This document shows positions 12,601 through 23,085 of a DNA stretch of 64,000 nucleotides, one piece after another; positions within the stretch are counted from its first letter, which is position 1, and each line of letters opens with the position of its first letter. Source of the DNA: Adineta ricciae (Eukaryota > Rotifera > Eurotatoria > Adinetida > Adinetidae); the NCBI GenBank assembly GCA_905250025.1, contig CAJNOJ010000158.1, forward strand, positions 182,890 to 246,889, in the 5' to 3' direction. The translations under genes were made by a program, and so were the position numbers. The notes beneath the pieces are model-generated. The model saw only the letters and a program-made list of their open reading frames with translations. It did not search any database and had not been told where the DNA came from.

Positions 12601-14378
12601 CTATCGGTGATTTCAATAATGATAAGAAACTTGATATTGCTGTCGTGAATTCTGATACAAATAATGCTTTAACACTGATGAAATATGACATAGGGGCATT
12701 CAGACAGCAAGTATCTCATTCGTTGAGTGAAAATTCTTCCCCACATTCAGTAGAAGTCGGCGATTTTAACAATGATAATCGATCGGATTTTGTTGTTGTA
12801 AACAGAGATAGTAGCAGTATTGCTGTTTTTCTAGGACAAGGTAATGGAACTTTTTCCAATCAAACAACCTATTCAACTGGTCAAAGATCGAATTCCTGGT
12901 CAGTCACAACTGCTGATCTCACGAATGACAGTTATATAGATATTATTGTTAGTAATTATTGGCAAGATTATATCAGTATTTTTCTTGGTCTCGGTAATGG
13001 GACTTTTTCCAATGAAATAACTTCTTCAACTGGTGATGATACCGGATCATCTGATACTGCCGTCGGTGATTTTAATAATGATGCTCAATTGGATATAGTC
13101 GTTTCTCTCCAGTTTTCTTATAAAATATGTATTTTGTATGGATATGGTAATGGCACTTTTTCATATGGAGAAGATTATTCTACAGGCAGCGATTCCTATC
13201 CATCATCAGTGGTCACTGCCGATTTGAATCTCGATGGATATTTAGATATTGTCGTTGCCAACTATGGAACGTGGAATCTATATGTATACCACGGACAGCA
13301 AGATGGGACTTTTATACGTATATTCATTTTGTCTACTGGTAGTGGTTCATCTCCACAATCACTTGTTATTGACGATTTTAATAAGGATGGTCGTTTGGAT
13401 ATTGCTGTTGCCAATAGTGGTGCGGATAACGTTGGAATATTCTTTGGCGCTGTCAATAGTACATTTCTCAATCAAACCACTCTTTCCACAGGCAAAGGTT
13501 CTGCTCCATATGGTATTTCTATTGGCGATTTTAATGGTGATATGCAATTGGATATTGCTGTTGCCAATTATGGCTCTAATAGTCTAGGAATTCTCCTCGG
13601 ATGTATGAATGGTACTTTCTTCAATCAGTTAACGTACAAAACTGGTGATTATTCTCAACCGTGGAGTGTAGCCGTTGCTGACTTTGATAATGATCATCGT
13701 TTAGATGTTATCATCGCTAATTTGGGCACTAACAATGTGGGTGTGTTTTTTGGATATACTATGGAAGATTTTCTAACAGCGCCTGCTTATTCCATACCAT
13801 CTTCGTCACAACCGGCCTCGATTGCCATTGGAGACTTCAATTACGATACTCGGTTGGATATTGTGATTGCTAACGAAGGAGCAAATAACATAATGATATT
13901 GTATGGATCAGGCTATGGAACTTTTATTGGTGAATCAGTCTACTCGACTGGTAATGATTCTCGGCCACATTCAACCGCTACTGCCGATGTAAATAACGAT
14001 CAGCGATTGGACATTATCGTAGCCAATTCTGGTACGAACAACATCGGAATATTCTTAGGAAGCAAAAATGGAACATTCTCCAATCAAATAATATACTCTC
14101 TTGATGTCTATGCTCGACCAAGTTCTCTCGTAATTTTAGACATTAATAATGATACATACTTGGATATTGCTGTCGCTAACTTTGGCTCAAGCAGTATCGC
14201 TGTTTTATTCGGTGATGGCAATGGAAATTTTGGCAATGGATTGGTATTTAACACCGGCTATCGTTCGTATCCATATGCACTCAACGTGGGCGACATCAAC
14301 AAAGATAATCTAACTGATATCGTTGCGACAAACAGTGGCTTTGGAAATATTGATATTATCATGAAAACATGCTCTTAG
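9696..14378 (+). CDS. Type II membrane protein with 28 FG-GAP/VCBS-like Ca-binding repeats
   Basis: Two exons: 9696-9847 (cytosolic tail, starts MDHLN) and 9905-14378, joined by a 57-bp GTAAGT...AAG intron; total 1541 aa. A basic residue pair precedes a single TM helix (about residues 60-90, IFTIVIIIIAVIVVCL). The remainder is an extracellular array in which I count 28 D-x-N-x-D-x-x-x-D loops, each in a ~48-residue unit of the form YSTG..S.P.S...GDFNND..LDI.V.N.G...IG.F.G.GNGTF. Such loops bind calcium in integrin-alpha and VCBS beta-propellers, so this is likely four propellers of seven blades. It is probably an adhesion or recognition surface protein. The ligand is unknown. Confidence 0.88.
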
Positions 14379-14933
14379 AATGTACGGTAAAACTTCTCTA
14401 TAGTGAACACGTTAACAAGCTAATCTTCGGATATACTCGCAATCATCCAACTGCTACGATTTGATCGCCATGTTACAAATGTGAAGAGAAAAACATGTTC
14501 TCCTTACAGATGCAGAGAATCAATCCATAATTAACTTTTCATTATCATTGATCCTTGATTTCATGCACACGACGGGTTTTCTTATATCAAATAGACCATC
14601 AATGAATTTTATCACAATTGCTTCCAAATGTACGCTTCTTTTTCTCTTCTCTTCAATTTGTAACACTATATGCATATATTTTATTGAATATGTATTCATT
14701 ATATAAAGGTTATTTTATCATTGGGATAAAAAAGAAGCGTTCACTCTTCAAAGCTTAGAAGTGTTCGCTAAGAGTAGCTCTACTACATCAATACTCTACT
14801 TGTAAAATGACTGATTCTGTTTTTGTTGTTGATGATAACAACTTCTTTTCATCATGATGATGTTAATAATCAGTGTTCTCGATAAGATATATTCTTATCT
14901 AGCTAGTTTGCATATTCACATCGACTGTGAAGC
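14379..14933. other. Intergenic
   Basis: 555 bp of AT-rich spacer, containing the 3' UTR of the FG-GAP gene and the promoter side of the cathepsin-like gene. No gene, repeat or RNA feature is seen. Confidence 0.4.
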
Positions 14934-16232
14934 ATGATGAAGATACGTTTCATTTGTGAGCTTATTCTGGGTTTTACCCTGGTTAGTATAATCCTCGCTG
15001 ATTTATCGACTGAATGGGATAACTTCAAACACAAATATAACAAGCAGTATAAAACTATCAATGAAGAAAACGAACGAAAACAGATATTTTTTGAAAATTT
15101 GAATGAAGTACATACATTTCAACAAATGCATCCTGATGCAAGTTTTACATTAGCAATTAATCACTTATCAGATCGACGTATCCAAGTATTTCACAAAATT
15201 TCATGTAGATCAGTATTTAAATCAATTTCGTCTTTCTCATAGGAAATCGTACCTCCACGAAGAAAGTCGATTCAATCTTATGCATCGCCATCATCATTCA
15301 AAACTTCAACTGACGTTCAAGATTTACCCAGCAAACTTGATTGGCGTGAGAAAGGTGTTATTACAGAAGTGTATCATGATGAAGCAGGAATGATTGTTAC
15401 TGCTGTTGTCAGCACCGGTGAGTATCAATAAAGAAAAGGAAAGACTTGAGCATATTTCTTCTTTGTTTAGAACTCGTTGAAACACTTCATGCGATCGAAA
15501 CCGGTAAACTTATTGCAGGCAGTATCTCACAAGTATACGATTGTTGTCCACAGCCTGCTGACGCTTTTGATTGTATCAAGAATATGAGTGGTATTTGCCG
15601 AAAAGTAGATTATCCGAAGGAATTGGGCAAATGTCAACCGAATACATGCACACCATTTGCTAGTGTATGAGTCGATTTGATATTTCGAATGAGGGCAAAG
15701 ATTGGTTTTCTTTATTTGTAGTTTGATACAATTAAACGAATGGGAAAACCAGATGAAAAATTGATGCTAGAATGGATTCAAGATTCGACTTTATGGGCAG
15801 AGATGAATGTTCAGGGGAAAGGTTTCGTTACGTATAGCGGAGGTATTTACGATGAGCCATCGTGTGCTCAACATGATTTGAATGATGTCGTAAGAAAATT
15901 AAAGAATACTCTGTAGTTAAATCGAGTTGATATTGTTGTACAGGTACAAATTGTTGGATATGGCAGCGAAGAAGGAAAACCGTACTGGATATGCAGAAAT
16001 TACTGGGGTACGTATTGGTGAGAGATACATTTCGCTATTCTTTCTTGTGAATTTAGGCTCAAATTGGGGTGAAAAAGGGTATTTTCGAATTGCACGCGGG
16101 AAAAATATGTGCGGAATTGCTGATCTCATTATACAAGTGGCAAATACGAAGAAAAGTGTCGCTACTCAACAAAGTCCTCTTCTTTTCATCCTTTTTGTAG
16201 CAACGATCATCCCAATGATTATTAATCATTAA
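14934..16232 (+). CDS. Catalytically dead cathepsin L-like (C1A) pseudoprotease, probably GPI-anchored
   Basis: Six exons, 14934-15185, 15243-15417, 15471-15664, 15722-15889, 15944-16007 and 16057-16232, with 49-57 bp GT-AG introns, give a continuous 342-aa frame. Order: signal peptide; I29 inhibitor propeptide (TEWDNFKHKYNKQY...ERKQIF..N...I..); papain fold from KLDWREKG to the C-terminus. The oxyanion/active-site block that normally reads CGSCWAFS is AGMIVTAV, so the nucleophile Cys is Ile. The catalytic His position (LNHAV in relatives) is LNDVV, so His is Asp. The Asn of the NxWG block is kept (RNYWG). After the fold (MCGIADL), a short linker and a hydrophobic tail (SPLLFILFVATIIP) suggest GPI anchoring. 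All splice sites and the frame are intact, so this is a maintained non-enzyme. A binding or decoy role is possible. Confidence 0.82.
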
Positions 16233-16874
16233 CGAAACTAATACAAAAATAATAAATCAATGATATTTCTGTTGATATGCTAGTAAAGTGTACTAAACCT
16301 CGCCGATAACTAACTTCTTTGATGATTAAGAGCGAGCATGCTCGTCAGTTCTTGATCTTCATTGCATCTAATGAAAGAAAACACAAAATAAATAAAATCA
16401 TACCATCCAGACTCTTAAACGCATAACTTGGACAATAAATGTATGATTGAGATATGTTTACACATTCCGCTCTGTAATTGTCGATATAAAATTGCTTGAC
16501 GAATTGTCTATAAACTATAATGCTCAAACAAACTAGTAACTTCTCTGACGTCATTTTTTTGTTACAATGATCAGCCACGGAACTTCCAGCAATTTCATAA
16601 TCTGGAATGTATAATTTACTCAAAATTACTAGACCATCGAAAAAGTTAAGAAATCATGTTATGTTCGATGCTCGAGAGTGAAGAGGCGTGTGTTCGATAG
16701 TAGTTAGAACATAACTGACTTTACTTTTATTTCACCAGGTTATATAGAAACAACACACAAAGGAAAGAAAGAGATGATCACGGCCACGAAAGATCTGTGG
16801 ACGTGCCATCAGATGGCGGGATGTAACAAATCAACACAGCGATTATGCCAAATTTTCTTGCCTATGTTTATGTA
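16233..16874. other. Intergenic
   Basis: Holds an AATAAA near 16250 for the cathepsin-like gene and a 92-codon minus-strand frame (16345-16623) with a mid hydrophobic segment but no homology I recognise; I do not call it a gene. No repeats are evident. Confidence 0.3.
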
Positions 16875-17330
16875 CTAATCAGCTGCTTGTATGCCAAGTT
16901 GAGCTGCCTGTACTTCGCCGTGTAGTATTCCATGTGTATGTCTCAAACGTTCGAATGCGTTTTCAGCAAAATTGCTTCGTATATAAGATCTCCAATCATG
17001 CCGATATATGGCATAGCCAATTTTCACCCATAACACATCCTCTTCGAACTTTTCAATCCACATCCACGGATCTTCACCATTTTCAGAAATATAATTCGTA
17101 GTTGGATAATAAATGTGAAAAAAGATATTAGAAAATAATACTAAATCATTTCCGATAATGTTCTTATGTTGTGAAGGAAGAAAAAGATCGATTCGTTCGT
17201 AATTTTTCATTTGATTTCGTACATACTGGATGCATTCGTTTTGGTTGAAATAATACTGTACACGATAACCGAGATGACTTTCGATAGTCCGATGTCGACG
17301 TTCGATGTCAAGAAGAACAACAAGTTGCAT
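16875..17330 (-). CDS. Small Rossmann-like protein, unknown function
   Basis: 151 aa, single exon, ATG at 17330. The N-terminus (MQLVVLLDIE..) followed by ...NECIQYVRNQ and ..IDLFLPSQ has the strand-helix-strand layout also seen in the adjacent minus-strand gene (IIFWLDCS...CICLSII..., KRIFLLIS). It may also match the N-terminal part of the tandem-ART proteins in this window. The C-terminal half is Trp/Arg-rich, with LRHTHGILHGEVQAAQ. I do not recognise a named family. The neighbouring gene lies 160 bp upstream on the same strand, so the two may be co-expressed. The similarity is by eye and weak. Confidence 0.5.
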   Translation of the reverse strand: MQLVVLLDIERRHRTIESHLGYRVQYYFNQNECIQYVRNQMKNYERIDLFLPSQHKNIIGNDLVLFSNIFFHIYYPTTNYISENGEDPWMWIEKFEEDVLWVKIGYAIYRHDWRSYIRSNFAENAFERLRHTHGILHGEVQAAQLGIQAAD

Positions 17331-17489
17331 TGTTCATATGGAGAAAAGAAAAGACGAGGAAATCTACAAAAGGAATCAAAAATGGGTAATATGCGTGTTT
17401 AAGTATAGAAATTACGTTGTTTATTATTCGTTAAGATGATTACAGTAAATGAATTGATGTGAAATAAAAATTACTGTCTACATCCAAGA

Positions 17490-18698
17490 TTACTTGACAT
17501 TGATTTCACCAAAGGCATTCAATTGATCAAGAATACCGATACATTGATCATAATCGTGTACCGCACTGTTCTGATTTTGTTCTCTAGCATGTCGATAGCC
17601 AGAGATTCGATGTTTAAGAGCCATATCGATTGCGATTTGAATGGTTAACTCTTCTGGATCATCCGACATGTAACGAATTGAGTAATATTTCGTAAAGAAT
17701 GTTTTCTTCTCGTTCGGAGTAACAGGCTGGCGTCCCAATATATAAATTACAGATGGATGACTACACGAACATAAGTTGTCCAAGAGTAGTGCATCATCAT
17801 CATTGGACGACGATAAAACGATAATTGTTGAATCAGTTCGCTTTAATAGTTGTTGATAATTCCGGTGTTCTGTTATATATATCGAGTTTTTACCAAACAG
17901 ATTGGTCAGATTTGTACAAATTTTTCGAAAATTTTCATCTGGACATGATGGCTTGAAAAGAATGATCTCCACATCAAAATTTAACGAAATACTACCTGAG
18001 TGACAGGATTGCTTGACATCGACAGCAGTGCCTTCTATGATATTTTCATAAGAATTCGGTCGATACAGTTGTTCACGTTCTTGGCTGACAATTACTTGTT
18101 CGAGTAGTTGTTTGGCCTTCGTTATATATTCTTTCGCAATCGATATACGACCATTTAATACGATAGATGGGTAATAATGATTAAATCTTTCGAAGATCGA
18201 CACAACTCGATTAAAGTTTTTGCATGCTTGCGATAGAGATTGGTATGTGTTCTTATTGAGTTGTTCTTGCCCAAGACAAACGAAGTAATCTCCGATATCT
18301 TGTACTAATCGGGCTAGAAGGTTAGTAGCACTTTCGTCAATTCGTACATGGTGTTCAAGTTGTTCTTGTATTTCGGAAGTACTCTCGCAGAGTATATAAA
18401 TTGAGATGTTCTGTGAATTTCCGTGATCTTCAACTATCTTCTTTGGAAAATTTGTTGACGAATAGTTTGAAATGAGCAAGAAAATTCTCTTCGATCTGCT
18501 GTTTTGTAAACATTGGGTACACTCCATTTCGTCGCTAAACGTACAAATTTCAACAGCATTGATTATTGACAAACATATTGAGTGTATCCATTGAAGATGT
18601 AAAACTTTTGACAAAAGTGCTTTTAGCGTTTGATACCGAGTTTCTCCACCAATACTGCAATCAAGCCAGAAAATAATTGGTTCTGATGTATAAGACAT
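17490..18698 (-). CDS. Protein with two receiver/TIR-like alpha-beta domains flanking a helical segment
   Basis: 402 aa from the ATG at 18698 (MSYTSEP). Residues ~5-110 form an alpha-beta domain (IIFWLDCS..., SKRIFLLISNYSS, SIYILCES). Residues ~120-225 are helical (DIGDYFVCLGQ..., ISIAKEYITKAKQLLE; TPR-like in character). Residues ~245-345 form a second alpha-beta domain (VEIILFKPS, TIIVLSSSN, SVIYILGRQ), and the C-terminus is helical again. The spacing of hydrophobic strands resembles response-regulator or TIR folds, but no conserved Asp or NADase Glu can be assigned with confidence. The first domain is the type found N-terminal to bdelloid ARTs. A truncated duplicate of its N-terminus lies at 20053-20265. 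Confidence 0.6.
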   Translation of the reverse strand: MSYTSEPIIFWLDCSIGGETRYQTLKALLSKVLHLQWIHSICLSIINAVEICTFSDEMECTQCLQNSRSKRIFLLISNYSSTNFPKKIVEDHGNSQNISIYILCESTSEIQEQLEHHVRIDESATNLLARLVQDIGDYFVCLGQEQLNKNTYQSLSQACKNFNRVVSIFERFNHYYPSIVLNGRISIAKEYITKAKQLLEQVIVSQEREQLYRPNSYENIIEGTAVDVKQSCHSGSISLNFDVEIILFKPSCPDENFRKICTNLTNLFGKNSIYITEHRNYQQLLKRTDSTIIVLSSSNDDDALLLDNLCSCSHPSVIYILGRQPVTPNEKKTFFTKYYSIRYMSDDPEELTIQIAIDMALKHRISGYRHAREQNQNSAVHDYDQCIGILDQLNAFGEINVK

Positions 18699-19027
18699 TG
18701 TAAAGATGCTTCTATTGCTGTGTACTTTAGAAAAGGAATGAAATGACGACTTTGTTGTAATTCGACTTTTTAACGTTCTGTATGTGATAAGATCAAAATG
18801 ATACATAACTGCATCTGTGATTTTGTGGGAAGTGAAAACAATCTCAATGACCTTTGATCGACCTTCGGAAGAGAAAAATATCAATGATAGCGTGCGAAAT
18901 TGACGCATTTAGGAAGCACCCTGTTCGATCAATAACGATAAAATAACTTCTTCACAAGTTTTTCGGGAAATTTACGTTTCATCCTGTGACGATTTCTGAT
19001 GGAAGAGATGTGTATCCTAATGGAATC

Positions 19028-19339
19028 ATGTCTTCCTTTATTCTTCCTATCATAAGTCGCCTCGTTTTAATACAAAGCATGCGTTTATATACTCATCCAC
19101 AGAGAATACGAAAAGGAAAGGTGATCCAAAATGCATCGAAATATGCACCGGGTTAAAGGCAAATAACATGCGTACAAGGTATGGAATAGATAGATCGTCA
19201 CACATCCCATGTGTCCGTTTCCGAACACCCGGTCACGTCGCCACAAGGTAACGTAAAATCCTGGTTCTTATATTCGTTTATCAGTTTCCTTGCTGTCAAT
19301 CTTCGAACGAAATTCTGTCCACTCGAATTATATTCTTAA
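19028..19339 (+). pseudogene. Small secreted protein, copy A (nonsense-mutated)
   Basis: This is colinear with the intact gene at 20570-20881. It opens with an equivalent signal-peptide ATG (MSSFIL..) but meets TAA at 19154-19156, where the intact copy has a Tyr codon (APGY). The downstream frame (..VKSWFLYSFISFLAVNL..) is retained to the shared stop, so the loss is recent. Confidence 0.55.
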
Positions 19340-19370
19340 TTCATGTTTTATTCATCAATTTCAGCTACAT

Positions 19371-19740
19371 TTAGTTATTAGCGAGCTGTCGAAGAGCAGC
19401 AATATCCTTTTGAACATCTCGTGTGCTTCCCGAACACGAATGTGCTCCTTTGCTTTCTGTTAACCACATTTGCCAACACTGACTAACTGGAGTTTTACTA
19501 CGACCACATATTGCTTCTTGTAAACTAGTACGAACAATAATTTCATCGCCAGCTGTTACGCCCTGGAACAATTCATACTCTACTTTCATAAAAAAAGAAC
19601 ATTGTGTATCTTATTCACGAACCTTGAATACTTCTTCCACTTTCATAGTTATGTCAGCATAACCCATAAATGGATTGGGTGATGTCACAGTTCTCGAAAT
19701 GGCTCCTCTAACGAGAATAATTGGTATTCAAGCGATAGTT
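19371..19740 (-). pseudogene. TIMP/NTR-like gene remnant, copy A (5' end deleted)
   Basis: The 3' exon (19371-19589) encodes YELFQGVTAGDEIIVRTS..AICG...WQMWL, resembling the second half of a netrin/TIMP module (E-x-F-KG..I-x-T...CG). The preceding piece (19611-19737, minus) encodes ISRTVTSPNPFMGY..ITMKVEEVF and is cut by the deletion at 19737. A TGA stands where copies B and C share one. Non-functional in this form. Confidence 0.45.
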
Positions 19741-19802
19741 ACTAACAACAATCAACTCGGCCTAATTTGCGAACGTTTTCGTTCTATTTGAGTATATGAG
19801 AC

Positions 19803-20051
19803 AACATGAAAACAAAGACTATTATCATCCGTTATGCATTCCAAGATCTATGGATACATTCGATATTTACCAAGGAAGAGTCGAAGCGATGGTATCTTGT
19901 TGACCACTTTTGTTGGATCAAGCGAAGGAAAAACATTTGCAGCCACATTAGGACAAGTACCGGCATATACGTACATGCACAGAAATATCTGAGTTGGATA
20001 AAGATAGATGAATTTTTTATTCGTTTACAAATTCACGAAAGCTTTTGAAGA
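19803..20051. repeat. Copy of 42347-42970, with ~390 bp missing
   Basis: 19806-19965 matches 42347-42505 and 19972-20046 matches 42892-42966 by eye; the intervening ~390 bp are absent. In the second copy this sequence leads straight into the 3' end of an FG-GAP gene, but here it is interrupted by the N at 20052. Confidence 0.7.
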
Positions 20052-20052
20052 N
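20052..20052. other. Single-N contig join
   Basis: Left flank belongs to the 42.9-kb-type sequence; right flank starts mid-gene in the 18.5-kb-type sequence. There is no biological continuity across this base. Confidence 0.8.
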
Positions 20053-20265
20053 CTCCATTTCGTCGCTAAACGTACAAATTTCAACAGCATTGATTATTGA
20101 CAAACATATTGAGTGTATCCATTGAAGATGTAAAACTTTTGACAAAAGTGCTTTTAGCGTTTGATACCGAGTTCCTCCACCAATACTGCAATCAAGCCAG
20201 AAAATAATTGGTTCTGATGTACAAGACATTGTATACGGGATTGAAAAAGATATTTGTTCCGTCAC
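20053..20265 (-). CDS. Truncated N-terminus of a second two-domain (receiver/TIR-like) gene
   Basis: Near-identical to the first ~55 codons of the gene at 17490-18698 (IIFWLDCSIGGGTRYQTLK, then CLSIINAVEICTF). It has a slightly longer 5' region that includes an upstream in-frame ATG (20265). The 3' part is missing only because the contig ends at the N, so it should be treated as incomplete and not as a proven pseudogene. Confidence 0.55.
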
Positions 20266-20569
20266 AAGATGCTTCTTTTGCTGTGTACTTTAGAAAAGGA
20301 ATGAAATGACGACTTTATTGTGATGGGATTTTTAACGTTCTGTATGTGATAAGATCAAAAAGATACATAAGTGCATCTTTGATTTTGTGGGAAGTGAAAA
20401 CAATCTCAATGACCTTTGATCGACCTTCGGAAGAGAAAAATATCAAAGATAGCGTGCGAAATTGACGCATTTAAGAAGCACCCTATTCGATCAATAACGA
20501 TAAAAATAACTTCTTCACGAGTTTTTCGGGAAATTTACGTTTTATCCCGTGACAATTTCTAATGGAATC

Positions 20570-20881
20570 ATGTCTGTCTTTATTCTTCTCATCATAAATC
20601 GCCTCGTGTTAATACAAAGCACGCGTTTATATACTCATCCACAGAGAATACGAAAAGGAAAGGTGATCCAAAGTGCATCGAAATATGCACCGGGTTACGA
20701 GCAAATAATATGCGTACAAGGCATGGAACAGATAGATCGTCACACATCCCATGTGTCCGTTTCCGAACATCCGGTCACGTCGCCACAAGAAAACGTAAAA
20801 TCCTGGTTCTCATATTCATTTATCAGTTTTCTTGCTGTCAATCTTCGAACGAAATTCTGTCCACTCGAATTGTATTCTTAA
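20570..20881 (+). CDS. Small secreted/anchored protein, copy B
   Basis: 103 aa. The start is the ATG at 20570, which begins a signal peptide (MSVFILLIINRLVLIQS). The middle is basic and polar (RRIRKGK-type, then YEQIICVQGMEQIDRH), and the C-terminus has a hydrophobic stretch (WFSYSFISFLAVNL) that could be a TM or GPI signal. No family is recognised. This is the only one of three copies with an undamaged frame: A has a nonsense codon and C lost its 5' half at the fold-back element. Reading-frame conservation downstream in all copies supports past coding function. Confidence 0.45.
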   Translation: MSVFILLIINRLVLIQSTRLYTHPQRIRKGKVIQSASKYAPGYEQIICVQGMEQIDRHTSHVSVSEHPVTSPQENVKSWFSYSFISFLAVNLRTKFCPLELYS

Positions 20882-20906
20882 TTCATGTTTTATTTATCGA
20901 TTTCGG

Positions 20907-21340
20907 CTACATGTAGTTATTTAGCGAGCTGTCGAAGAGCAGCAATATCCTTTTGAACATCTCGTGTGCTTCTTTGTTTTCTGTTAACCACATTTGCCAA
21001 CGTTGACTAACTGGAATTTTACTACGACCACACATTGCTCCTCGTAAACTAGTACGAACAACAATTTCATCGCCAGCTGTTACACCCTGGAACAAATCAT
21101 ACTCTACTTTTATAAAAAAAGAACATTGTGTATCTTATTCACGGACCTTGAATGCTTCTTCCACTTTCATCGTTATGTCAGCATAACCCATAAATGGATT
21201 GGGTGATGTCACAGTTCTCGAAATGGCTCTTCCAACGAGAATAATCGGTGTTCAAGCGAAGTCATACATGAGGAACCAGAGGTTGAACCAACAAAAGTAA
21301 AAAGAAATATCAACGCGAGAAACATCTTATCGATCGAAGA
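20907..21340 (-). pseudogene. TIMP/NTR-like gene remnant, copy B
   Basis: On the minus strand, an ATG near 21327 begins a signal peptide (MFLALIFLFTFVG). The frame then breaks: copy B has lost ~22 bp where copy C reads a CSC-type N-terminus, and a ~17-bp deletion near 20970 shifts the last exon so that the C-terminus differs from A and C. The last exon otherwise keeps GVTAGDEIVVRTS and MCG. Probably dead. Confidence 0.45.
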
Positions 21341-21534
21341 AAAATGAAATGTAAATTAAAAGCTTACAGTCTTATTATTTATAATTGAATACAATGAAAG
21401 CAAATCTAGTAAATATTTTCGCAGAACTAAGGAAAAATATGAATCCATCAATTTGGTAGCGCAGGTTTTACTCATTAGATACTAACAACAATCAACTCGG
21501 TCTAATTTGCGAACGTTTTCGTTCTATTTGAGTA

Positions 21535-21953
21535 CATGAGACTTGTATCCATTCTGATAACGTCTTATTTAAGTACTTTCGATATTACCTCCAGCGAAAA
21601 GAAGCACAAAATATTTTTATTTTACTTTCAAGGTTATGGTCATTTCAACAGTTCAGGAGTTATACCTCCTGAGCTTAGTTACTGAATCCAGCTTCACAGT
21701 CGAAAGTGACAAATTGTGTTGTGTTGAGTACGAATTTACGTGGTATGAACATTTTAAATATGATATAAGTCAACCCGACAGCTCGATTCGCGTTAGTTGA
21801 GTCTATCAGCAACAAGAAGATGTTGATTTTAGTATTGCATTCAGCAAAAGTTTGGCGGCTTGCAGTAAACAGAATTGCGATGTGCTCTCTATTTTCCTCA
21901 ATGGCAGTAAACAAGCTGTAGTGACAATTGGAAGCGGATGGGACAACAAGTGA
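21535..21953 (+). pseudogene. Cys-containing secreted protein, copy B (nonsense)
   Basis: Colinear with 26365-26805. The frame carrying ESSFTVESD...CVEYEFTW runs to a TGA at the position where copy C has Cys (RVTC). Downstream it stays open to GSGWDNK-stop. Copy C carries an extra ~85 bp between two AAACAA repeats near its 3' end. Confidence 0.4.
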
Positions 21954-22281
21954 AGATTTCTCGAATTGCTGTTGATCATCAGCGTTAGACGATAAAAATA
22001 CATGTCTTTCTACTGTACACAGTTATTTCTTGCGTCTCATTTAGGCAGAAGAGTCCATATGGCATCGTTGAAATAGATGAACAAACTATCATGATGATTA
22101 TACCGCACACATGTACAAATAACAAAATAACTTAACCTTCGATCATTTCGAACAGTTCTGAATATTCAATTCGTCTGTCGCGTATGTTCGCAGAGAAGTT
22201 TCATACATAGCAACCATGTGTGAGTGAGAACGAAAGTGTTCTTTTCTTTCATCAGGTTGTCAACGAACAGAACTATTAACA

Positions 22282-23084
22282 ATGCATCTCGACGATCTCG
22301 CCAATGAATTGTTTCTCGAGATTTTTCAATACTTATCAACTTTTGATCTTCTTCGATCATTCTATGACCTGAACCATCGCATCAATCAACTTCTCTTTGC
22401 TCATTTTCGCACTGCTGTCATTGATTTTGGATCAACATCTCTGGATGATTTTCGTCTTGTGTGTCGAGATTATTTTCCATCATTCGTCAATTGTGTAACA
22501 TCATTACGATTGTCCAATGATGATGAGACACCGCAACAAATGGAAGTTTTCCTTGAGCACGGTTTAGCACTTCCTCAACTGTTGAATTTACGATCACTTA
22601 CATTGCATAATATCCGATCTAATAGTAATGTTCTGCATACAATGATATCAGAATGCAGATCTCTTCCTCGTTTGACCCGTTTAACATTATCGGATTGCTA
22701 TTTACCTGGTGATCGGATGAATACTCCGACTTTCTTTAACAACATATGGAGTTTATCAAATCTGATCTATTGTTATCTGAGCATCGGTTTCACATCGGGA
22801 GGCTTCGTTTTACCAACAGTCAAATCAACGTCGTTGAAATCTTTATTCGTCCCCTATGTTAAATTTGATCAAATTGAATTCAGCATGATCTGTCAACAAA
22901 CGCCTAGCCTAGAACAATTTGATAGTTCATTTAAACTGAAGTTCTCTGATCAGGTCGTGTCCTCAACACATCAATGCGCATCGATAGTTCGTCTGAAACT
23001 GTTCTCAATCGATATATCAGAAAATCACCTGAATCAATTATTTGAGATGGTGCCGAACTTACGTCAATTAGTTATTGACATAAA
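22282..23084 (+). CDS. F-box/LRR-like protein, copy B (3' end lost at N)
   Basis: The start MHLDDLANELFLEIFQYLS is a clear F-box (residues ~1-45), which in eukaryotes binds Skp1 to recruit substrates to SCF ubiquitin ligases. The following Leu-rich segments (LTHNIRSN..., LTRLTLSDCYLPG...) look like irregular LRRs. 267 codons are present, nearly identical to 27175-27975; the rest is cut at the N at 23085. The open frame continues past the N only by chance into a different gene on the other strand. Confidence 0.8.
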
Positions 23085-23085
23085 N

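Larger units (their letters stand above)
18533..19802. repeat. Segmental duplication copy A
   Basis: By eye this matches 20053-21541 (copy B), and its later half matches 25455-26330 (copy C), at high identity with indels. Relative to B, A lacks a ~33-bp piece just upstream of the MSYTSEP start. Relative to C, it lacks ~240 bp near 19737, where it jumps directly to TAGTTACTAACAAC. It carries the 5' half of the two-domain gene, a nonsense-mutated secreted-protein gene and part of a TIMP-like gene. Confidence 0.8.

Noticed and set aside
19806-20048. 80-aa frame MKTKTIIIRYAFQ...
   Set aside because: Runs into the N junction and is not conserved with the 42.4-kb copy in that frame; probably non-coding repeat.
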